Assembly: GCA_963708245.1 (NCBI GenBank)
Contig: OY970201.1
Location: 744,001 to 808,000, forward strand
From: CAVYXK01 sp963708245
Lineage (GTDB): Bacteria; Pseudomonadota; Alphaproteobacteria; Acetobacterales; Acetobacteraceae
Direction of reading: 5' to 3'
DNA: 64,000 bases
The notes beneath the pieces are model-generated. The model worked only from the letters and a program-made list of their open reading frames with translations, had not been told where the DNA came from and made no database searches. The position numbers and the translations under genes are program-made. Numbering within the stretch: the first letter of the stretch is position 1; the number at the start of each line of letters is the position of its first letter. Positions 55,583 to 63,605 of the stretch are shown in pieces.

Positions 55583-56677
55583 TCAGCCCAGCAACCGCCC
55601 GATTACGCGCGCGGTGTAATCCACCACGGGAATGATTCTGCCATAGTTGATGCGCGTCGGACCTATCACGCCGATCGCGCCCAAAATGCGCCCGGCCTCA
55701 TTGCGTGCCGGCGAGACGACCATCGAAATCCCGGACGTTCCGAAGAGCCCGCTCTCAGCGCCGATGAAGATACGAACACCATCGGATTGCTCTGCCAGCT
55801 CGAGGAGACGCAGCATCGTCTCCTGCGCCTCCAGCCGCTCGAACAGCCCCTGGATCGCTGACAGACGCTCGATCTGCGTGACGTCCGAAAGCAGGCGCGC
55901 CTGGCCACGGATGATCAAGCTTCCCCCGCGTCCCTCCGACGTCCAGGTCGCCAGCCCCGCCTCGACGATCTGGGCCGACAGGGCATCGAGCTCGGTGCGG
56001 TTCGCCGCCATCTCTTCGGCAACGATCCGCCTGAGCTCGGTCAACGGGCGGCCGGCGATGCGCGCGTTCAGGTAGTTGCTGGCCTGCTGCAAGGTCGACG
56101 GCGGCAGGCCCGGCGGCGTATCGATCACCCGGTTCTCGACGTGCCCGTCGCCGGTGACCAGCACGACGAGGGCGCGGCCGGAGCCGAGCGGGACGAATTC
56201 GATGTGTTTGAGAGGCCCCTCGCTTTTCGGGGCGAGCACAAGGCCGGCAGCCGAGGACAGGCCGGCCAACATCGCGCTGGCGTTGGCCAGCGTCTCTTCC
56301 AGGCTGCGCCCGGATGCCGCCAGCGCCGCGGAGATCGCCTCCCGCTCGTCTTCCGAGAGTTCCCCGAAGTGGAGCAGCCCATCCACGAACAGGCGCAACC
56401 CCCGCTCGGTCGGCAGTCGTCCGGCGGACGTGTGGGGTGCGAACAACAACCCGGCATCGGTGAGGTCCGCCATCACGTTGCGGATCGTCGCCGGCGAGAC
56501 GTTGAGCGGGAGCCGGCGCGATAACGTGCGACTGCCGACGGGCTCCCCAGTCTCCAGATACTGCTCGACGATGTCGCGAAGCACTGCAGCCGAGCGGGCG
56601 TCGAGACCGGGGGGTAGCTCGACGCCTCGCCCGCTTATTCGCGAGGCCGCCCCTGCGGCGCTGATCGGGGTGTCCAT
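55583..56677 (-). CDS. hrcA: Heat-inducible transcription repressor HrcA
   Basis: 364 residues from the ATG at 56677 (GGAGAA upstream); the longer frame upstream is unsupported. An N-terminal winged helix (AVLRDIVEQYLETGEPVGSR, then SPATIRNVMADLTDAGLL, HTSAGRLPTERG) is followed by the HrcA GAF-like domain (GRALVVLVTGDGHVENRVI, and EAGRILGAIGVIGPTRINYG). It represses groE/dnaK-type operons at CIRCE operators; no CIRCE copy is seen in this window. It is divergent from rph with a 120-base gap, the usual alphaproteobacterial order. Confidence 0.95.
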   Translation of the reverse strand: MDTPISAAGAASRISGRGVELPPGLDARSAAVLRDIVEQYLETGEPVGSRTLSRRLPLNVSPATIRNVMADLTDAGLLFAPHTSAGRLPTERGLRLFVDGLLHFGELSEDEREAISAALAASGRSLEETLANASAMLAGLSSAAGLVLAPKSEGPLKHIEFVPLGSGRALVVLVTGDGHVENRVIDTPPGLPPSTLQQASNYLNARIAGRPLTELRRIVAEEMAANRTELDALSAQIVEAGLATWTSEGRGGSLIIRGQARLLSDVTQIERLSAIQGLFERLEAQETMLRLLELAEQSDGVRIFIGAESGLFGTSGISMVVSPARNEAGRILGAIGVIGPTRINYGRIIPVVDYTARVIGRLLG

Positions 56678-56718
56678 CCGGCTTCTCCGGGGGATCAAGG
56701 TAGGGGGCAGCACGCGGA

Positions 56719-56733
56719 GGGTCAATTCGACCC
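56719..56733. promoter_or_regulatory. Inverted repeat in the hrcA/rph divergent promoter region
   Basis: Arms GGGTC (56719-56723) and GACCC (56729-56733) flank AATTC. It lies between the divergent hrcA and rph starts. It does not match the CIRCE consensus (TTAGCACTC/GAGTGCTAA), so any operator role is speculative. Confidence 0.25.
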
Positions 56734-56797
56734 GCGTCGTGACAGCACACGCCGCATCTGGTTTCTGTGCGGTGTCTTCAGTTTCGGGAGTCTTCCA

Positions 56798-57517
56798 ATG
56801 CGCCCGTCCGGCCGTGCCAGCGACGCCCTGCGACCCGTTGCCATTATCCCCGGCTATGCCCGTCACGCCGAGGGTTCCTGCCTGATCCGGATGGGAAACA
56901 CTGAAGTACTGTGCGCCGCCAGTGTGGAGGGCCGCGTTCCCCCGTTCCTGCGCGGCTCTGGCCAGGGCTGGGTGACCGCCGAGTACGGGATGCTGCCGCG
57001 CGCGACCCACACCCGCGGTGATCGCGAGGCCGCGCGGGGCCGGCAGTCGGGACGCACCCAGGAGATCCAGCGACTGATTGGCCGCAGCCTGCGCGCTGTG
57101 GTTGATCGGACGGTGATGGGGGAAATGACTGTCACCCTCGACTGCGATGTGCTGAACGCCGATGGGGGCACGCGCTGCGCTGCCATCAGCGGCGCTTGGG
57201 TGGCGTTAAGCTTTGCTTTCAGGCACTTGCGGAAAATGAAGGTCCTTGCGCGCGATCCGCTGACCGGCCAGGTCGCCGCGGTCTCCTGCGGGATCGCAGG
57301 GGGCGAGGCCGTACTTGATCTTGATTATGAGGAAGACTCGGCAGCCGAGGCCGACGCGAATTTCGTGCTGACCAACGCTGGCGGGATCGTGGAGGTCCAA
57401 GGCACCGCCGAACGCGCGCCGTTCTCCGAGGCGCAGCTTCTAAGCCTGCTGGCGCTGGCGCGTGCCGGCACGGCTTCGTTGTTCGCGCTGCAGCGGGACA
57501 CATTGGGGCCTGACTGA
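56798..57517 (+). CDS. rph: Ribonuclease PH
   Basis: 239 residues; GGGAG precedes the ATG. Family blocks: GSCLIRMGNTEVLCAASVEG, GWVTAEYGMLPRATHTR, SGRTQEIQRLIGRSLRAVVD, DCDVLNADGGTR (catalytic Asp region) and GGIVEVQGTAERAPFSEAQL. It is a phosphate-dependent 3' exonuclease that trims tRNA precursors. Its stop shares one base with the rdgB start (TGATG), so the two are translated together. Confidence 0.96.
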   Translation: MRPSGRASDALRPVAIIPGYARHAEGSCLIRMGNTEVLCAASVEGRVPPFLRGSGQGWVTAEYGMLPRATHTRGDREAARGRQSGRTQEIQRLIGRSLRAVVDRTVMGEMTVTLDCDVLNADGGTRCAAISGAWVALSFAFRHLRKMKVLARDPLTGQVAAVSCGIAGGEAVLDLDYEEDSAAEADANFVLTNAGGIVEVQGTAERAPFSEAQLLSLLALARAGTASLFALQRDTLGPD

Positions 57518-58134
57518 TGGCCCGGCAACTCCGGCGTGGCGCCCGCCTGGTGCTGGCCAGCCACAATCCGGGCAAGCTCGCCGAGGTCATGGAGTTGGTC
57601 CGCCCGTTCGGCTTCGACGTGATTGCGGCCGGCGCGCTCGGATTGCCGGAACCGCTGGAAGACGCTCCGGACTTCCTCGGCAATGCAAGAATAAAGGCGC
57701 TCGCCGCCGCGCGGGCGAGCGGGCTGGCCGCGCTGGCAGATGATTCCGGCTTCTGCGTCGCCGCCCTGGACGGCGCGCCCGGCGTACATTCTGCGCGGTG
57801 GGCTGGGGGGCCCACCAGGGATTTCGCGTCCGCGATGGCGCGGGTAAACGCGATGTTGGGAGACGCGGCCGACCGCCGGGCTTGGTTCATCGCCGCGCTC
57901 TGCCTCGCTTGGCCTGATGGCCACACCGCGACCTTCGTCGGCCGGGTGGACGGCGAGGAAGTCTGGCCGCCGCGCGGAGAGAATGGATTCGGTTACGACC
58001 CGATCTTTCTTCCGGCCGGCGCATCCGGCACCTTCGGCGAGCTGACTGCGGAGGGGAAGCGCACGCTCAGCCACCGCGCCCGCGCTTTCGCCCAGCTTCG
58101 GGCAGCCTGCTTCGATCCGCGGAGCCCAAGTTGA
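57517..58134 (+). CDS. rdgB: Non-canonical purine NTP pyrophosphatase (RdgB/HAM1)
   Basis: 205 residues. Motifs: LVLASHNPGKLAEV at the N-terminus, FLGNARIKALAAARASGLAA, LADDSGFCVAALDGAPGVHS (metal-binding Asp), and ENGFGYDPIFLPAG with the nucleobase-binding residues. It hydrolyses dITP/XTP to monophosphates and so prevents mutagenic incorporation. It follows rph directly, as in many proteobacteria; the usual next gene, hemW, is not present here. Confidence 0.95.
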   Translation: MARQLRRGARLVLASHNPGKLAEVMELVRPFGFDVIAAGALGLPEPLEDAPDFLGNARIKALAAARASGLAALADDSGFCVAALDGAPGVHSARWAGGPTRDFASAMARVNAMLGDAADRRAWFIAALCLAWPDGHTATFVGRVDGEEVWPPRGENGFGYDPIFLPAGASGTFGELTAEGKRTLSHRARAFAQLRAACFDPRSPS

Positions 58135-58223
58135 CTCCCACCGGCGATCTCCGCCACCGGAACCACCGCTGTCCCGCACAACAGACGCAGCCTTGGCTGT
58201 GGTAAGGTCCTATCCCGGAATTC

Positions 58224-59537
58224 TCAAGTGTCCTTAGCCAATTCCGCCACTTTCCTCAGATCCCGTACGAACGCCTGATACTCCCGATGCCGCGCATCCT
58301 CATCCGGCACACGTAACAGGAAGGACGGGTGCACGGTGACGAACGCGGTCTCGGTGTCCGATAATCGGATCGGCCGGCCGCGCTCGCGGCCGATGGTGAC
58401 CGCCCGGCCCAGCACCGCGCGTGCCGCTGTGACACCAAGCAACACAACGAGAGACGGAGCCAAGCGCACGCGCTCGACATCCAGCCAGAACCGGCAGGCC
58501 TGGATCTCCGGCGCCTCCGGTGTCTGGTGCAGGCGCCGCTTGCCGCGCGGCGTGAATTTGAAATGCTTCACCGCATTGGTGACGTAGGTGCCACGCCGGT
58601 CGATGCCGGCCTCTTCCATCGCACGGTCCAACATCAGCCCGGCGGGACCGACGAAGGGACGGCCGATCACGTCTTCCTGGTCGCCGGGCTGCTCGCCGAT
58701 GAGCATCACCCGCGCGCCCGCCGGACCCTCGCCGAACACCGTCTGCGTCGCCGGCTCCCAGAGGTGGCAGCGCCGGCAATCAGCGGCTTCATGCCAGGCC
58801 GTCTCGATTCCGGGATCGGTGCCCGCCTGCATCACCACCGGGCCGAGCGCCGGCCGGTCGGGCGGCCACGGCTCGTCGCCAAGCAACTCGGCCTCCGGAA
58901 TCGAGCTGCCACGTTGCGCAGCGGCCATCACCTCAGCACCGTAGGAGAGCCAATAAGCAGAGAGCCCCGCGTCGTCCGGCACCGAGGCAGGATCGACCTC
59001 GGGGCCCAATCGCAACCCATCCTGATCCCAGTGGGCGCTGCCGTCCGGTGTCAGGATGGAGACCGCAAGCCCGTGGAACCGTCGCGCAAGCAGTTGCGCG
59101 TCCGCCTCCAGGACGAAATGGGCCGGCCGGTACCACGCGACATATCGTATCCCGCCGCGCTCGTGCACCGGCAGGTAACGGAGCTGCGCGCGCATCCGGT
59201 GCTGCTCGGCTCGCACCGACAGAGCCAACCCCTGCGCGAGGCGTGTATCCGGGTCGGCGCGATCGTCCAGCACGCGCTCTCCGTTATGGGTGCGCCACAC
59301 CACCCGGTAGAGCTCCTCGAACCGCCGCGGATCCCGCGCCTGGATCGCCAGGCCGGCGAGTGCCACTAGTGCACGGGAGATGCCGAAGCTGCCGCTTGCC
59401 TCGGTTGGAATGCGCGCTCTTTTGGGGGCGACCTGCCACTGCACCTGATCGGGCGGCACGCCAGCCAGCACGAGCGCCCGTGTGGCCGCGCGCCAACCAT
59501 CCCAGTCCGTCTCGCTCCGCAACGCAACCGTCTGCAT
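58224..59537 (-). CDS. UdgX-type uracil-DNA binding protein fused to an N-terminal DUF4130 domain
   Basis: 437 residues from the ATG at 59537. The N-terminal half is DUF4130-like (FEELYRVVWRTHNGERVL, and GIRYVAWYRPAHFVLEADA). The C-terminal half is a family-4-like uracil glycosylase: CRRCHLWEP cysteines for a 4Fe-4S cluster, GEQPGDQEDVIGRPFVGPAG as the active-site block, and GKRRLHQTPEAPEIQACRFW. The KRRLH loop corresponds to the KRRIH loop of UdgX, whose His forms a covalent bond with uracil-containing DNA, so this is probably a suicide DNA-repair binder. The gene converges with rdgB, with 89 bases between. Confidence 0.9.
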   Translation of the reverse strand: MQTVALRSETDWDGWRAATRALVLAGVPPDQVQWQVAPKRARIPTEASGSFGISRALVALAGLAIQARDPRRFEELYRVVWRTHNGERVLDDRADPDTRLAQGLALSVRAEQHRMRAQLRYLPVHERGGIRYVAWYRPAHFVLEADAQLLARRFHGLAVSILTPDGSAHWDQDGLRLGPEVDPASVPDDAGLSAYWLSYGAEVMAAAQRGSSIPEAELLGDEPWPPDRPALGPVVMQAGTDPGIETAWHEAADCRRCHLWEPATQTVFGEGPAGARVMLIGEQPGDQEDVIGRPFVGPAGLMLDRAMEEAGIDRRGTYVTNAVKHFKFTPRGKRRLHQTPEAPEIQACRFWLDVERVRLAPSLVVLLGVTAARAVLGRAVTIGRERGRPIRLSDTETAFVTVHPSFLLRVPDEDARHREYQAFVRDLRKVAELAKDT

Positions 59538-59677
59538 CGGTGGCAGGGAACATGATTGCGGCGCGGTTTCCAAGCCTGCACGCGCCCTCTTATTCTGGCG
59601 GGCCAAGAGCGGGCCAAGATGAGAGGAACCGTGATGGCGGCACCGGAAGACTTCACCCGCATCGGCGCCGCCAATGC

Positions 59678-59911
59678 ACCGTCCTTTTCGCGTATCTCCT
59701 CTTCAATCGCGGAATCGAGATCGGCGCCGGCCCGGCCGGCCAGTCCATGCACTTGATGCCGCTGTTCGGCAGCGTACTTGCAGTGGTGTGCCTGGGCGAG
59801 AACTTCCGGCTCTACCACGCGGTCGGTATTGCGCTGATCTGCGCTGGCATTCTGCTGGCGTCGTGGCGCGCTGTGCAGCCCGCCGCGGCCACCGCCGCGC
59901 ACAAAGCCTGA
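59678..59911 (+). pseudogene. EamA/DMT-family transporter, C-terminal remnant
   Basis: The frame reads TVLFAYLLFNRGIEIGAGPA, HLMPLFGSVLAVVCLGENFR and YHAVGIALICAGILLASWRA, the last part of the second EamA repeat of a drug/metabolite transporter. Upstream the frame continues only as an overlap with the UdgX gene, and no N-terminal helices are found. An ATG at 59634 starts a different frame. It is a truncated relic in the gap between UdgX and the PRC-barrel gene. Confidence 0.65.
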
Positions 59912-59985
59912 TCAAGGACCCCATCCGCATAGAAAGCTTGATTCGGACTCCAGGATCGGCGCACCTCCCACCCTGGGAGACGCAA

Positions 59986-60612
59986 TTGCACCGATTAACC
60001 CTCCTCCTGGCCAGCGCCACGATGCTGGCTGCGGCTGCGCACGCGCAGTCATCCGCCACGCCGACGGCCCCATCGGGGGCAGCGTCTGCGCCTGCCGCTC
60101 ACCAGCCCGAGCCTGGTTCGGCGGCGCCCGCGCCCACCACCAGCCCACCTGCGCCCAGGACGGCAACGAAGACGCCGACTGCCAAGGAACCGCAGAGCAC
60201 TGCTGCCGTGCCGCCAGCGGCCACCAAGCCGCCTGAGCCCGCCGCCCCGGTGACCCGCGTGCCGGCCGACAAAGTCGTGGCGATCCTTGGCCAACCGGTT
60301 ATTGGGCCGCTCGGAACGCTGGTCGGCCGGCTGGTCGATGTTTTGGTAGGTCAGAATGGCGAACCCCAAGCCGCGGTGATCGATTTCGGCGGCTTCATGG
60401 GCGTGGGCAGCCGCAAAATCGCGGTCCACTGGAACACACTGCATTTTAACCCGGGAGACCCACAGTACCCGATCGTGCTCGACCTCCTGCCGGAGCAGAT
60501 CAAGGCGGCGCCCAGCTACCAAGGCGAGACCAAGCCCGCACCGGTTGTAGTAGCGCCCTGGGAGCCGCAAAAGCCGGCTGCCAACGCTACCAAGCCCAGC
60601 GCGCCGCAGTAG
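59986..60612 (+). CDS. Exported PRC-barrel protein with Pro/Ala-rich linker
   Basis: 208 residues from a TTG at 59986 with GGGAG upstream; this start gives a proper signal peptide (LTLLLASATMLAAAAHA, then QSS). A low-complexity Ala/Pro/Thr-rich stretch (about 25-95) suits the periplasm. A PRC-barrel follows (VGRLVDVLVGQNGEPQAAVI, then DFGGFMGVGSRKIAVHWNTL), and the tail is again Pro/Ala-rich. PRC-barrels bind proteins or RNA; the role here is unknown. It is six bases ahead of an MFS gene and probably shares its transcript. Confidence 0.8.
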   Translation: MHRLTLLLASATMLAAAAHAQSSATPTAPSGAASAPAAHQPEPGSAAPAPTTSPPAPRTATKTPTAKEPQSTAAVPPAATKPPEPAAPVTRVPADKVVAILGQPVIGPLGTLVGRLVDVLVGQNGEPQAAVIDFGGFMGVGSRKIAVHWNTLHFNPGDPQYPIVLDLLPEQIKAAPSYQGETKPAPVVVAPWEPQKPAANATKPSAPQ

Positions 60613-60618
60613 ACGAAG

Positions 60619-61974
60619 ATGCCCCGAGACGGTTCTCTGCCGGCAAAGCGCAGCCTATGGGCGCTCGACCTCCTCAACTTCTTCCTGGCCGACGTGCAAA
60701 CCGGCTTCGGTCCCTTCGTCGCCGTTTATCTTACTACTCACAAATGGACCGAGGTCGAGATCGGCCTGGCACTCAGCCTCGGCACCATCACCTCGATGGT
60801 TAGCCAGATCCCGGCCGGTGCCGTGGTCGATCTCATGCGCAGCAAGCGTGCCGCGGCGGCGGCCGGGATTGTCGCCACGGTGCTAGCAGCGCTCATGTTG
60901 GCCGTGCTCCCGAACCAGTTGCCGGTAGCGGTCGCGGAGATTCTGCACGGCGTCGCAAGCTGCATCATCACGCCAGCAATCGCGGCGATCAGCCTCCGAC
61001 TCGTCGGGCACGCCGCGCTCGGGGAGCGGCTGGGCCGCAACGCCTCGTTCGGTTCGATCGGCAATGGCCTCGCCGCCGGGGTGATGGGCGGTATTGGGAC
61101 CTATCTGTCCAGCGCATCGGTGTTCTGGCTCACCGCCGCGCTCGGGTTGCCTGCCCTGCTGGCATTGTGGCGGATCGCGCCGGCCGGAGCGGTAGGCGAA
61201 CTTCCTGACGACTTCGTTCCTCCGGTATCGAGGGGCCATCGGGTGGACTGGCGAGGGCTCGGCTCGTTGGTGGCCGACCGGCGGTTGCTCGCCTTCGCGG
61301 CCTGCGCGGTCATGTTCCATTTGTCGAACGCGGCGATGCTGCCGCTGGCCGCATCCGAGGTGACCAAACGGGCTGGCGACTACGCCAATCTGATCATCGC
61401 CGCCTGCATCATGGTACCGCAGGCCGTGGTGGCGTGCACGTCCCCTTGGATCGGGCGGCGGGCCAATAGCTGGGGGCGCCGGCCGATCCTGCTGGCCGGC
61501 TGGGGCGCGCTGGCCGCCCGAGGATTGCTGCTGGCAGTGCTACCAGGGACCTGGCCGCTGGTGGTGGGCCAGTCGGTCAGCGGGATCAGCGCCGCGGTGT
61601 TCGGGGTGATGCTGCCACTGGTGGCAGCCGACCTGACCCGGGGTCGGGGCCATTTCAACCTGTGCATCGGCGTTTTTGGGCTTTGTTCGGCTGCGGGCGC
61701 CACGCTCAGCACGACACTGGCCGCCTGCATTGCCGACAATGCTGGTCAGACGACCGCCTTCCTGGCGCTTGCCGGCGCTGGGCTGGTCGGAACACTGATG
61801 ATCTGGACCCTGATGCCAGAGACGACGCCAAAATGCGACACTGTGATGGCGGACAGACGGCGTGCGGTCGCGCCGGCCACGACAGGTGGTCTCTGGAGGG
61901 AACCAGCAGTCGACGGTTGGTCTGTTGAAGCGAAGGCGCTTCGGGTTCGCGCGAGGCAGGGTTCGCGCAGGTAG
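60619..61974 (+). CDS. MFS transporter
   Basis: 451 residues with about twelve membrane helices. It starts FFLADVQTGFGPFVAVYLTT and has AGAVVDLMRSKRAAAA after helix 2, IGRRANSWGRRPILLAGWGA in the middle loop, and VFGLCSAAGATLSTTLAACI late. This fits a group of uncharacterised proteobacterial MFS proteins, often annotated as multidrug or nitrate-type efflux. The last 40 residues are charged and cytosolic. Substrate unknown. It converges with rpsU, leaving two bases. Confidence 0.85.
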   Translation: MPRDGSLPAKRSLWALDLLNFFLADVQTGFGPFVAVYLTTHKWTEVEIGLALSLGTITSMVSQIPAGAVVDLMRSKRAAAAAGIVATVLAALMLAVLPNQLPVAVAEILHGVASCIITPAIAAISLRLVGHAALGERLGRNASFGSIGNGLAAGVMGGIGTYLSSASVFWLTAALGLPALLALWRIAPAGAVGELPDDFVPPVSRGHRVDWRGLGSLVADRRLLAFAACAVMFHLSNAAMLPLAASEVTKRAGDYANLIIAACIMVPQAVVACTSPWIGRRANSWGRRPILLAGWGALAARGLLLAVLPGTWPLVVGQSVSGISAAVFGVMLPLVAADLTRGRGHFNLCIGVFGLCSAAGATLSTTLAACIADNAGQTTAFLALAGAGLVGTLMIWTLMPETTPKCDTVMADRRRAVAPATTGGLWREPAVDGWSVEAKALRVRARQGSRR

Positions 61975-61976
61975 GA

Positions 61977-62180
61977 TCAGAAACCCTCGCGCTCGATCCG
62001 CTTGCGCTCCAGCTTGCGGGCCCGGCGTACCGCCTCCGCCGCTTCGCGTGCGCGTCTTTCTGATGGTTTCTCGTAGTGCCGGCGGAGCTTCATCTCGCGG
62101 AAAATTCCCTCCCGCTGCATCTTCTTCTTGAGCGCCTTGAGCGCCTGATCGACATTGTTGTCACGTACCAGAACTTGCAC
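61977..62180 (-). CDS. rpsU: 30S ribosomal protein S21
   Basis: 67 residues beginning at a GTG (62180) with AAAGGAGAAGG upstream. The sequence VQVLVRDNNVDQALKALKKK, then GIFREMKLRRHYEKPSERR and the Arg/Lys-rich tail are characteristic of S21. It binds near the anti-Shine-Dalgarno region of the 30S subunit and aids initiation. Start by GTG is supported by the conserved second residue onward. Confidence 0.95.
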   Translation of the reverse strand: MQVLVRDNNVDQALKALKKKMQREGIFREMKLRRHYEKPSERRAREAAEAVRRARKLERKRIEREGF

Positions 62181-62351
62181 TTGGCCGCCTTCTCCTTTCG
62201 GTTCCGCATGCCCGCCGATCGGACACGCCTTGGTTGGTTCGGTCGCTGACGCACGTCGCTCTTCCGCCGCCGGTAGCCCGGTGCGGGGGGCGCGCTATAA
62301 CACGCCCCGGCGACCTCGCCAAACCTTTCCCCCAGGCATCTCGGATGTGTC

Positions 62352-62909
62352 ATGGCCATTCTCAAGATCGCCCGCATGGGCCATCCCGTGCTTCTCACCC
62401 GCTGCGAGCCGGTGTCGGACCCTAGCGCCGCGGACATCCGCCGGCTCGTCGCGGACATGATGGAGACGATGGAGGACGCGCCCGGCGTCGGCCTTGCTGC
62501 GCCACAGGTGCACGTGCCGCTGCGTCTGTTCGTCTTCCGCATCCCGGGCGAGCGTAAGAGCGAGGATCCCGAGGACCTGCCTGTCGGCAATACCGTACTG
62601 ATCAACCCGGAGATCGAACTCTTGTCGGATCAGCGCGTGCTGCGCTGGGAAGGCTGCCTGTCCATCCCCGGCCTGCGCGCCGCTGTGCCGCGCGCACCGC
62701 GGATCCGTTATCGCGGCGTGGATTGCGAGGGGAACCTGACTGAGCGCACCGTGTCCGGCTTCCACGCCGGCGTTCTCCAGCATGAGTACGACCATCTTGA
62801 CGGGATTCTATATCCGATGCGCATGACCGATTTCCGCCTGTTCGGCTTCAACGAGGAGTTGACCAGAGCAGCGCTGACCCAGCAGGCACCGACGGGCGCT
62901 CGCGCGTGA
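62352..62909 (+). CDS. def: Peptide deformylase
   Basis: 185 residues. The three catalytic motifs are GVGLAAPQV, EGCLSIPGL (Cys metal ligand) and QHEYDHLDGIL (HExxH). It removes the formyl group from nascent proteins at the ribosome. The insert ESKED-like stretch (RIPGERKSEDPEDLPVGNTV) is slightly longer than in E. coli. Its TGA overlaps the GTG of the next gene (GTGA). Confidence 0.95.
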   Translation: MAILKIARMGHPVLLTRCEPVSDPSAADIRRLVADMMETMEDAPGVGLAAPQVHVPLRLFVFRIPGERKSEDPEDLPVGNTVLINPEIELLSDQRVLRWEGCLSIPGLRAAVPRAPRIRYRGVDCEGNLTERTVSGFHAGVLQHEYDHLDGILYPMRMTDFRLFGFNEELTRAALTQQAPTGARA

Positions 62910-63544
62910 TCACACCCCCTGAGCGTAGCGACGAGCGCGACGCGGCGATCGATGCACTGCTGCCGAATGTGCCGTTCGATGGCTGGACCTATCGCGCGTT
63001 GCGTGCGGGTCTGGCAGCCTCCGGTGGAGATCCGCGCGACGCCGAGGTGCTTTTTCCTGGTGGCGCAGCGGACATGATCGCAGCGTATTGCGATCTGGCG
63101 GACCGGCGGATGGAGCTCGAGGCCGCCACGCTTGATCTGGAGGCGATGCGCATTCCGGCGCGGATTCGCGCCGTGATTGCCCTGCGGCTCACCCAGAACC
63201 GCTCGCACAAGGAAGCGATCCGGCGCGCGCTGGCCGCGCTCGCGCTGCCCGGCAATGCCGGCATGGTTGCCCTTTGCACTGCACGGACCGTAGATGCGAT
63301 GTGGCACGCTGCCGGCGATCGTTCGGCGGATATCTCCTGGTACACGAAACGTGCCATTCTGGCCGGCGTGTACACCTCGACCGTACTATTTTGGCTGCGC
63401 GACCCCGGCGAAGATGACGCCGCCACGCTGAGCTTCCTGGACCGGCGGCTGGCCGATGTCGGGCGTATCACCCGTGTGCGCCGAAGGTTCGAGTCAGCGC
63501 TGCACCGAATTGTCCCACCGGTCCTGCGGGGCGCCGCACAGTAG
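62906..63544 (+). CDS. COQ9-family ubiquinone biosynthesis protein
   Basis: 212 residues from a GTG overlapping the def stop. Blocks: DAAIDALLPNVPFDGWTYRA, EVLFPGGAADMIAAYCDLAD, RIPARIRAVIALRLTQNRSH, and the conserved DISWYTKRAILAGVYTSTVL FWL region followed by FLDRRLADVGRI. This is the COQ9 (rpsU-divergently transcribed) family, a lipid-binding helper of ubiquinone hydroxylation known from mitochondria and alphaproteobacteria. Its position next to rpsU and def fits the family's name. Confidence 0.92.
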   Translation: MITPPERSDERDAAIDALLPNVPFDGWTYRALRAGLAASGGDPRDAEVLFPGGAADMIAAYCDLADRRMELEAATLDLEAMRIPARIRAVIALRLTQNRSHKEAIRRALAALALPGNAGMVALCTARTVDAMWHAAGDRSADISWYTKRAILAGVYTSTVLFWLRDPGEDDAATLSFLDRRLADVGRITRVRRRFESALHRIVPPVLRGAAQ

Positions 63545-63605
63545 CTATCCCCAAGTGGCGGCGAGCGCGCGGAGGCGCTGCTTGGCCCTTCCCCACCCGG
63601 CGGTA

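Noticed and set aside
55289..56677. HrcA-BrnT fusion by stop readthrough as the normal product
   Set aside because: The frames are continuous across a TGA, but no recoding signal is visible; kept only as one explanation for the missing BrnT start.
59048..59911. 287-residue plus-strand protein ending in EamA sequence
   Set aside because: Only the last 78 residues are transporter-like; the earlier part is antisense to UdgX, so only a C-terminal remnant is annotated.
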